In this document: piece by piece, positions 56,020 through 64,000 of the stretch
How positions within the stretch are numbered: position 1 is the stretch's first letter
Layout of the letters: the number at the start of each line of letters is the position of its first letter
Source of the DNA: Clonostachys chloroleuca
Lineage: Eukaryota; Ascomycota; Sordariomycetes; Hypocreales; Bionectriaceae
Length of the DNA stretch: 64,000 nt
NCBI GenBank assembly: GCA_037952775.1
Contig: JBANAY010000003.1
Span: forward strand, 62,001 to 126,000
Direction: 5' to 3'
Notes under the pieces: generated by a model
The model's input: only the letters and a program-made list of their open reading frames with translations
The model's database searches: none
Told to the model about the DNA's origin: nothing
Made by a program: the position numbers and the translations under genes

Positions 56020-57534
56020 ATGGGTCTCTATATTCCCGACGAGATTCTGCAACATATCATGCGTTATTTTCTCTCCAAGGAGCCTCGCAGGCTCAGCTCA
56101 CTGAAATACCCGTATGATGATGTAGGCTTCGATCCCTCATTGCGCCCGACAGATTTGCATTCACTCTGTCTGGTCAGCCGGCGGTTTTGCGACATTGCTC
56201 AGCCTCTGCTTTACCATACCATCAACGTTACTTATGAGACAATCGACGCTACCGTTAAAGGGCACCAGCGAGAGTGGCCGGGCTGTTTGCTGAGAACAAT
56301 GGCTGAAAATCCGCACCTTGCGAAGCAAATACGTGTCCTCGCCATACAAAGTTACACACCCGGAGCAGTATGGTCGACCGACTTCCCTTGGGACGTTCCA
56401 CAATCTTTGCGATGCGTTCTGAAAGACGCGATCCAACGCCCCGACCCCCATGCAGTATCCCTTGCGATTCTATTTTACGCAACTATGGTCGAGAGGATCA
56501 TACTTTCCTCAAACGATCCCGATGGTCTTCACATCTTTTGGGTTATATCATCATGGCTACCATATGGAAACCCATCATATGATTGTGCCGAAATCAGCTC
56601 GAATCTCACTCCAGAGCTTGGCCCTTTCGCCAATCACGGACATCCCCGACTGAAAGAGATCTGCTTAGATGGCTTTTATGATGACTGTCACCCGCTTGAT
56701 CGGGTCTTCGTGGATATCATGAAAAAACCCGGCCTTTTCACTCTTTGTACAAATGGTGGATGGTGGAGTCCAAATTTCTTCAACCCTCCTAAGCTCCCTG
56801 CAGGCGTGCTGTCTGATGACTGGCCCTCCAGTTTAAAGGTCTTAAAACTTGAAAACTGTGTCTTAGACGGCTATGGTTTTGCATATATCCTTCAAAACTG
56901 CCCTAGGCTTAACATTCTCAAGATTAATTTGGCTAAGTCGAAGTGGATACGACAAGACGGCTTCTCTTGGACTCTTGATCTCGACCAAATCGGGCAAACT
57001 CTACGAGACCATGGGAGCAATTTGACCCATCTATCATTTCACACCTTCAATTTTAAGCTATCGCTTGAACCGATTGGCAGAATTGGGTCTTTATGTGCTA
57101 TGACGAGCCTCCGCCATCTACGCTTCTCTCGGAATGACTTGATTGTTTCTCAAGAATGGGTTGAACTACAGAAGCAGAGTATTTTATCTTTGGAAAGTAT
57201 TCTCCCCTCATCAATAATCACAGTTCGCATCTCTTATGAAGAAGCTAGTACTGCGCGATCACCGCCAAGTAGTCTGGTATTTACAGAGATAGAGAGTCTT
57301 CTAGCTAGTGAACGTTTACGGTCTCTTGAAAGAGTTGAAGTTATAAGATATATTCATGATTCTCCGGATGAATTAGTCTTATTCCGAACTGAGATACCTT
57401 ATTGGTCTGTTGGCTCCAGGAGAAAGCCGTCCAAGAGTCAGAATGGTGTTGATGAGTATATGTCTATCACTAGGTTTAGGGGTTCAAAAAGTGATTCGTT
57501 CAACAGCTTTGGGGGATCAAGAAGCGAATCATAA
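56020..57534 (+). CDS. F-box domain protein
   Basis: ATG 56020 (MGLYIPDEILQHIMRYFLS) is chosen because the F-box starts directly there. The open frame upstream to 55927 is AT-rich filler. The F-box continues to LHSLCLVSRRFCDIAQPLLYHTI (about residue 65), after which a leucine-rich region (VLKLENCVLDGYGFAYILQNCPRLNILKINL; LTHLSF; MTSLRHLRFS) suggests degenerate LRR-like substrate-binding repeats. Total 504 aa, no intron. F-box proteins link substrates to SCF ubiquitin ligases; many fungal copies are fast-evolving. The C-terminal tail is Ser/Arg-rich. Confidence 0.85.
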   Translation: MGLYIPDEILQHIMRYFLSKEPRRLSSLKYPYDDVGFDPSLRPTDLHSLCLVSRRFCDIAQPLLYHTINVTYETIDATVKGHQREWPGCLLRTMAENPHLAKQIRVLAIQSYTPGAVWSTDFPWDVPQSLRCVLKDAIQRPDPHAVSLAILFYATMVERIILSSNDPDGLHIFWVISSWLPYGNPSYDCAEISSNLTPELGPFANHGHPRLKEICLDGFYDDCHPLDRVFVDIMKKPGLFTLCTNGGWWSPNFFNPPKLPAGVLSDDWPSSLKVLKLENCVLDGYGFAYILQNCPRLNILKINLAKSKWIRQDGFSWTLDLDQIGQTLRDHGSNLTHLSFHTFNFKLSLEPIGRIGSLCAMTSLRHLRFSRNDLIVSQEWVELQKQSILSLESILPSSIITVRISYEEASTARSPPSSLVFTEIESLLASERLRSLERVEVIRYIHDSPDELVLFRTEIPYWSVGSRRKPSKSQNGVDEYMSITRFRGSKSDSFNSFGGSRSES

Positions 57535-58812
57535 TCAGGTGTATTGAATTTTTCTTTTAGTAACACTAGTATTCCCTTATAGCAGGTGGTTGCTGACGCT
57601 TATATTTGTCCATTTTTACAACATTGAACTTGAGTCCAAATTTGTGTGGGAGGGCTGGACAAATGTGAAATATGACTTGTAAATCATGTGACATTACCCA
57701 TCTAAGTACTCATTTACCCTTTTGGTAAGCTAAAAGTCTGAAAGACATCGCTCAATAAACAATTTGTAATTAGCAAATTATTTATAGGTCATATCACCGA
57801 TAAAATCTCCATTCCAAACGTTGCTTGATATTTCTAAGGAGATCTTGGATCACATGATGTGTTGTCTCGTCCCTCAGCTGTATTACCTTGGTCTAGATGA
57901 TCTTATCGCTTCCGAGAGAAGGGCTACTTGGAAAATGAATCATAAATAGTTATAACTTATATCTATAATTTTCTGCGAAGCGTCAGGGTCCTTAACATTA
58001 CAACAGCAGCCAGTGGCGGCCAGAATGGCAAGTCTTCCATGGCAGCCATGAGAAAGATGGCCAAACCCCTCAGCGTTGCGAATATTGGCCGCTAGTACAA
58101 GAACAAGAAACCTTCCGTCTTCTCCATGCCTCTTTCCTCCTTGGTCCCGCCGGCTTCACTTTATCGAGGCGCGCATCCGCATCGATCTCGGCAAGAACAT
58201 TTTCAAGGTCTGCCAGACTTCCTCGGTAATCTCGTCGGGATGGATGGTCAAGGCTCCTTCAGCTCGAAACCGCGTGCCAGCCAGCCTATTATCCAAATTC
58301 ACCCTAACGATAATACCCAAGAAACGCGTTGCCGAACAGAGGAGAGTAGTGGTCCAGTGATATTCGCTCAAAGCGTTCAATATCTATCTGATGCACTCGC
58401 TATACCCAAGATTACCAAAAGTTTCATTATTAAAACTCTACTATGGTAGAGGCTGTGAATTAAAAACTTACATAGCAGGTAGCTTGGTTATTCTATACAC
58501 AATGATAGGCCTTGCCTCCAATATGCTGCCATTTGTAATAGTATGCTCCCATAGAACCAACGCCTGAGCTGTTAGAGCTGGTAGGATTTTAATTAGTTTA
58601 GTAGACAATAGCACTTGAACCCCTAATGAGGCGGCTGTGGCGACTCTTCCAGTAGATGTTACAGGAGTATCGTGGTGAGCAATGGCTAGAAAGCCCTTTC
58701 TAAGACTCAGGTCCGCCTAATGTACTTCTATTCATTGTACTCTCTGGATTTTCAATGCCATCTCAATACTACTGCAAGTTATATAGGCAGTTTTAAATCA
58801 ATTTCTATACCT
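57535..58812. other. Intergenic, no supported gene
   Basis: A frame at 58156-58380 (minus) looks protein-like but lacks a recognisable family and neighbours. Otherwise the 1.3 kb is AT-rich and empty. Confidence 0.4.
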
Positions 58813-60218
58813 TTAGGCCTCGCGTAGCTTATAGTCAAACATTTGGTTAGAGCCTAATGCATCTTTGTTTCGGAGCTTTTGAGCTGTCTCCACTCCCGTC
58901 GCAGGAACCCTATATTCAAGACCTTTGCTAGCAGCTTTCAAGGTAAGCCCTGGAACGGGGTGCGGAAATGGCAGATAATCTGGCATGATTCCCAACTGGA
59001 AAAGCACAGTGCACTGGTCCCATGATATATGCTCGTGATAGAGGCGGTCACCGCGAATATTTACCACAGCGACGAAGGGGATTTCCAGCTTGCGGCCGGT
59101 AGGAGGCACCCCGGGTAATCTTGGATATTGTCAGGACCATGATGTATGCTGCGCCAAGGTTGGGAAGTTTCACTTACAACCAATCCAACTGTTTGTCATG
59201 TGTGCACTTGAAGATGAACTCATCAATAATACGGTCAATACCGATTGATCGGCTGATGACTTCGGTGTCAACATCATCTGGATTTTGGAAGATGAAGTGG
59301 TCTCGGTAGAAGGCAGTTAGAGCCTCGCGTCCAATGCCTCCTGTAAGCTGCCCAATCATTAATATTATTAACTGTACATCAATTGGACGAACCATACTTA
59401 CTGTCGTGACGTGATTTACATACGGCTCCTGTACCATCGTGGCCATTGTGCATTCCACGGAGCGGTTCTCAAATTCGTAGTAAGTATGCTCATCCCAGAT
59501 AGCTTCGAGATCAAAGTAGGGACCCTTTGTCAAAGGTTTGAAAAAGCTCAAATTTCTTGAGTGTGAAACAGACTCGAGAGAATACTTGAAACCTTTACTG
59601 AACGGTGTGGCGAAAAGAAAGGACTCGGCATTGGGGTAGTCATAGGCCGTGAGCTTTTCACCTCTAGGCAGAAGCTTCTCGGACTTGCCTGCCAGATGGT
59701 GCAACTGAGGGAGTGATGTCTGGGATAGTGCTTGCTGTTTTTCGAGATCCCCGTAGACCACAGTTCCAACAATCTCATTCAAGGTGTCTATTGTGGACGC
59801 AACTTTGTTCCATAGCTGGGGGTCGTAAGCTAATCACCAGGATATGTTAATGTTATGTTACATTCTGCGCGTGGGTAATCTTACCAACTAGACCAACCAA
59901 GCCCTTGGGGTCAATAGTATGACTCTTCCTGAGTCCGTCAAGAGCAATATCCAGCGCATTTGTGACATGGTCCAATGCAGCTGCTGTAATTTCGACTGCC
60001 GTAAAGCCCTCCTCGGCCCATTTCATGACAGGGCAAGGTACTCCATTTTCTATTGCCAATGATGACTGGCCAGTGATGCCTGTTTGAGAAACTATGACAA
60101 TGAGTCCTGGACCTTTGCCTCTCCGAGTTAGCGGGTGCACTACTGTGATGCCAGACGCCAAAGGCTGCAGCGAGGTCTTGGGCAGAAACGGGAGGACCTC
60201 ATATTTGCTGTCAATCAT
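58813..60218 (-). CDS. Dienelactone-hydrolase-like / SnoaL-like fusion protein
   Basis: Four exons from ATG 60218: MIDSKYEVLPFLPKTSLQP, the hydrolase-like part PGLIVIVSQTGITG and GVPCPVMKWAEEGFTAVEI, then (intron) LWNKVASTIDTLNEIVG and FDLEAIWDEHTYYEFENRS, then (54-nt intron 59348-59401) LTGGIGREALTAFYRDHFIF, and after a last intron PGVPPTGRKLEIPFVAVVNI, DRLYHEHISWDQ. The C-terminal half is an NTF2/SnoaL-like fold of the kind annotated with fungal carboxymethylenebutenolidases. The GxCxG nucleophile motif of true dienelactone hydrolases is not seen, so hydrolase activity is doubtful and the SnoaL part may dominate. All junctions are in frame. It is divergent from the dienelactone hydrolase at 60830. 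Confidence 0.75.
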
Positions 60219-60829
60219 AGCTGCTAGTTATAGTATTGCCTAAGACGTTACCAAGTTAGAAGATTAAAATGAGCACAATCAATCTGATTTCAATGGCTTT
60301 AGAACACAATTCAAAACCCAAATCAATTTGGTAGATATAAGCATTTGGACTACATCATTAGTTTTCACGAGCCCCAGGTTAGTGCCTCGGAAAGCCCGTC
60401 GGAATGGCGCACGCGATATTCCCAAAATTATATCATGGCAAGATTCGGCGGTTGTCCTTGTGATTATGATGGACTTTGACTTTGCTGAACCGCTTGAGCA
60501 TTGGGGTATCCGGCTATCCCGCACCACCTACCTGTAGATTAATCTGCCCATCGTATCTCTCTCCGGTTTCCCCGCTCGATGTTGGAGTGGGACACCGGGA
60601 AATCCGGAAATTTAGGAACGCGGCCCGGAACAGTTCCTAAGTGCCGCGGCTACAGTGCGAATATGTCGATGGTTTCATTTTGACCCGCGTATATGCCAGA
60701 GTAGATGTAGCAGTGGTGTTTCGACCAAACTTGAAATGGCCCAACACATGTAACTAGGGTTCATTGCATTGCGGCAAAGTTAATTGGTGCAACCCACATC
60801 CCAACCTGCAACAACAACTTCCCTCGAAG

Positions 60830-61742
60830 ATGTCGTCTCTTCCACCAAGCGATTGCTGCGCAACAGGTTTCAAACACAAGTATGATCTTTGCGCTCTGAT
60901 CCTCTCGACAGCGGATTGAAGGTTAGTCAAGCTGATGCTCTAAAAAATGCAGTGGTTCTCCCCAGGGAAGGACGGTGAAGCTTGCCGGAAAATGGGACGC
61001 CTACATTGCCACTCCTGCTCCAGGACAGCAGCGAAATGACACAGCGCTGCTCTACCTGCCCGACGTCCTGGGCATTTGGATCAACAGCAAGTTGATGGCC
61101 GACGAGTTTGCGAGCAACGGTTACCTCTGCGTTATCCCCGATTTGTTCCATGGCGACGCCATCAGAATCAACGATTTTGAGAAAACGGACGTTAAGAAAT
61201 GGATCGAGCAAGGCACCGACGGATCTCACCCCCATACCCCGGATACAATCAACCCCGTTATCTCTGACGCTATCCAAAGTCTCAAGAAGGAGTACTCTGC
61301 CAAGAAAATTGGTGTTCTGGGATATTGCTTTGGGGCCAAGGTCAGTACAACGCCCACCTTGTGTTATTCGCGCCGGCGCCTGATCTAGAAGCCTTAGCTG
61401 ACCCAACGCTTGACGAAATAGTTTGCTGTTGGGCATTTCAATAATGATATTGATGCCTGTTTTCTGGCCCATCCAAGTTTTGTCTCGGACGAGGAGTTGG
61501 CTGCTATCAAAGGCCCGCTATCCATAGCTGCCGCTGATACTGATCCCATCTTCCCTGATGAGCTGCGGCACAAGAGCGAAAATATTCTTCGAGGAACTGG
61601 ACAGCCGTGGCAAATCTGCTTGTACTCCGGGGTAGCGCACGGGTTTGCCGTACGCGGGGACCTTTCCAAGAGAGCGGAACGATTCGCAAAGACACAGGCC
61701 TTTCAGCAGGCAATTGTGTGGTTCAATGAGCACCTGGGCTAG
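60830..61742 (+). CDS. Dienelactone hydrolase family protein
   Basis: The spliced product is 252 aa (introns 73 and 81 nt). It starts MSSLPPSDCCATGFKHN, followed by LLYLPDVLGIWINSKLMADEFA and VIPDLFHGDAI. The nucleophile motif GYCFGAK contains the Cys, IAAADTDPIFP the Asp, and YSGVAHGFAVRG the His of the Cys-Asp-His triad. Such enzymes hydrolyse dienelactones and related esters in aromatic degradation, or act as general carboxylesterases. The length is usual and no lesion was seen. It lies about 610 bp from the oppositely oriented fusion gene and 730 bp before a Zn2Cys6 regulator, suggesting a small degradative unit (inference). Confidence 0.87.
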
Positions 61743-62467
61743 TAAAATGTTAATTATAATATGCTGCGAGCCCCGACGTAGAGTTAGATGTTGAATCTTT
61801 CTATCATCTTGGTCTTGCCCAGTAAGCGGAAGCTGCTGTCTTCGATAACATTAGAATCAATAGACCTGTTAACACCATTTGTTGGAACTATTCTTACCTT
61901 CATCACACATGTTGATCAATTCTGGGCCCAATTTGAAGGAAGCCTTATTCTACGTTCCTGCTTCCCGCACGAGACTCAGTTGCCTCCCCTCCCCAGAGAC
62001 ACATCCTTGGTACATCTACGCCAAGACGGCCTAGACCTAAAGTTCAAACTAGCCTCGCTAAAGTAAGCTGGCGGGATATTGTAAAGATCCAATTGGTACA
62101 GGGCCCAGTGATAACGATTTCCCCGCATTACTGGGTTCCACTGGAAATGAGATTTGAAGCTACCTGGCCGCCAGCTCCCTCCTTGCCTATCAGGGTCCCA
62201 GATAAACCAAGGATAAAAACCCATCAGGTCCCAGTCCCCCCTTCAATCATCCAACCTTACTAGTAGATCGTAGCCTGTAAGATACTTTCCAGTTCACCCA
62301 CTGCCTGATCTGATAGACCTTTGATGCCGTGGAGATCCCACACATCGATCAACACTTGAAACCAAGCCAAATCAACAACACACTTGCCCGTTCTCTCCCA
62401 CAATATCTATCTCGACAGTCCGTGGCGCTTCATCCCAATTGGCGTGCTCTGACGCGGCACTCTTGTC
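61743..62467. other. Intergenic, regulator promoter
   Basis: The 725 bp downstream of the hydrolase contain no coding features. A start codon for the Zn2Cys6 protein follows at 62468. Confidence 0.4.
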
Positions 62468-64000
62468 ATGGGCGGCACAAAGCGCTCATCGGCGTCCGAA
62501 GCGCACGAGGCGTCCAAACGACGCGCGCCCTACGCTCCGCGGGCTTGCGATGCCTGTCGTCGACGAAAGGGTCGTTGCAATGGACAGAAGCCATGCGGAT
62601 ACTGCCTGGGTCGCGTCATGGAATGTTGCTACTCACACAACCCGGAGGAGCGCCGATCGAATACGGCACAAAATAACAAAGATGCTCAAGACCAAGCTCC
62701 AAAGCCAGCGGACTGGGCACCAAAGTAAGCCGTCTTGGCCAGCGGATTTCTCAAAGCGTTACTAATGTGTTCTTAAATCGGACAGTGCAATCCAGTCACT
62801 AACCGACCTGGTCGCCACATTGCAGGGACAGTTGAATGCCATCGCAGCACACACCAACGTCTTCCCCGCCGGAAATGGGAGCCTTGACAATCTAGAAGGG
62901 ATGGAGCCAGTTTCGCTTAAACAGGTCCAAAGCTTTCCCGTCAGTGGCATGTTGCCTGTCCCAACAATCCCCCCGGCAGTCTCGAAACGTACATCGCAAC
63001 GATTCTACGGGCCAACGAGCCCTGACTACAGTCTGAAAGCCGCCCAGCGACGGGTGCAACAGATGGAGGGCAGTGACACAAGCCCAAGCGGTCAAACGGT
63101 TTCCACCCTCGATGATGACCAGAGCGAAGACGACGAAGAATCCAGCCCCAGCGTGACTGGTCAAATCGCAAATGCCCATTCGATGGGCCACGTACGAAGC
63201 ACAGCGCCGTTGCAATTTCTGGCTCTTTTCACGAGGCACGAGGCCATGCGCCTCATCAAGGTATACCACGAAGCGATTGGCGAGCTTCATCCCATCTGCG
63301 ACATTGATAAGCTCCTAGAGCAAATGGAGTGGCTGTACAGCTGGTCAAATGGCACACGGGAAGAGATTGATCCTACGGTAGACGAGGACGCCATTTTGAT
63401 TCTCAACCTTGTCTTATCTATTGCCTTGTGCGCCGAGGAGGCCTCGAAGTCCTTTGCGGCTGGTGCACTCTACAACAGCTATCGCGATCTTGTTGTTGCG
63501 AGGCAATCAACGCCGGCTGTCAACATTCGGCATGTCATCATCGCCATACTGGAGGTTTGCGCCCCTTGTCCCCCCTCCTGGGAAAGCCTATTATCCTGAC
63601 ATCTGGACTCATTACAGGGCTTCTTCCATTTCTACATGTGTAGCCCCCGTTTGGCTTGGCGAATGATTGGACTGGCTGGCCGCATCGCCATGGAAATGGG
63701 GTTCCATAGCCTGGACGTTTGCAAAGAGTATATCCAGACTGATCGACAACGCGCCGAGGTGTCCATCATCTCCTGTACCATAGTCATTTTGGACCGGCAG
63801 TGGAGCGCGGCCACGGGCTTGCGACCAAACTTTCAAACCTCAGATTTTGACATGGCACAGGCATCTTTGGTAGGAAAGATCCCAGACGCTCTCTCCGTGG
63901 ACTATAGACGGACCCTTGGTCAAGTGGACTAACTCATCTTTACAACAGGTCGATACGCCCTATTTGAAAGCCATGATGGCATTCACACTCGTAAGCGACA
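62468..64000 (+). CDS. Zn2Cys6 transcription factor, cut by the window end
   Basis: From ATG 62468 the product has a basic leader and a complete binuclear cluster, Cys27, 30, 37, 43, 46 and 53 (CDACRRRKGRC...CGYC). An acidic linker (DDDQSEDDEESS, about residues 200-210) precedes the start of a fungal-specific regulator domain (FLALFTRHEAMRLIKVYHEAI, LAWRMIGLAGRIAMEMGFH, DRQWSAATGLRP). Introns near 62726-62786, 63555-63618 and 63871-63949 all join in frame. The gene runs past 64000, so the C-terminus is missing. It may control the adjacent hydrolase genes (inference from position). Confidence 0.87.

Noticed and set aside
58156..58380. Minus-strand 74-codon protein-like frame
   Set aside because: Protein-like composition but no recognised family and stops on both sides; left as unexplained.
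1..64000. tRNA genes, rRNA and CRISPR arrays
   Set aside because: Reading for TPsiC/anticodon-type patterns and regularly spaced repeats gave nothing convincing; a covariance-model scan would be needed to exclude tRNAs.

Overview
The window comes from the nuclear genome of a filamentous ascomycete (Pezizomycotina). Genes are split by many short introns (mostly 50-85 nt, GT...AG, with CTAAC/CTGAC-like branch sites). There are three Zn2Cys6 regulators, a CFEM protein, an RTA1-like 7-TM protein, an F-box protein, an alpha-kinase and several flavin monooxygenase and aminotransferase genes typical of such fungi. I cannot name the species. I saw no tRNA, rRNA or CRISPR array.

Left part (1-9400) is decayed. 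A 353-bp MITE-like element with perfect 23-bp terminal inverted repeats (268-620) lies upstream of a secreted-protein gene with a shifted frame (739-1702). Then come two divergent pseudogenes, an L-amino-acid-oxidase-type flavoenzyme and a 3-dehydroshikimate-dehydratase-like protein, and about 2.7 kb of gene-poor, purine-rich sequence.

Centre left (9400-30000) is the most coherent block: an NCS1 permease (one apparent frameshift), a Baeyer-Villiger-type monooxygenase, a class III (ornithine-type) aminotransferase, and, divergent from it, a large biotin-dependent urea-carboxylase-like protein (biotin carboxylase + KipA + KipI + BCCP, no amidase domain). These are followed by a Zn2Cys6 regulator, a LamB/YcsF (PxpA-type) gene, an AT-rich island and a second regulator with a broken zinc cluster. 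The carboxylase/KipAI protein, LamB and an aminotransferase together resemble a lactam or cyclic-amide utilisation pathway (ring opening to an amino acid, then transamination), with an importer and a dedicated regulator. This is the best candidate for a previously undescribed system.

Centre (30000-46000) mixes intact genes (CFEM GPI-type protein, RTA1-like protein, DUF1365 protein, a second flavin monooxygenase with eight introns) with badly decayed ones (a multi-TM protein with at least five in-frame TAG codons, and a truncated esterase-like gene).

Right part (46000-64000) holds a tiny secreted cysteine-rich peptide gene, an unidentified 360-aa protein, a decayed prolyl-oligopeptidase-type gene with VHL-beta and WW domains inserted in it, an alpha-kinase with an N-terminal Cys4 motif, an F-box protein, a divergent pair of dienelactone-hydrolase-type genes (one fused to a SnoaL-like domain), and a Zn2Cys6 regulator that runs off the window. 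Premature stops in the clear pseudogenes that I could place are all TAG, compatible with C-to-T changes at CpA (RIP-like). Several frameshifts fall in short homopolymers, so some may be assembly errors.
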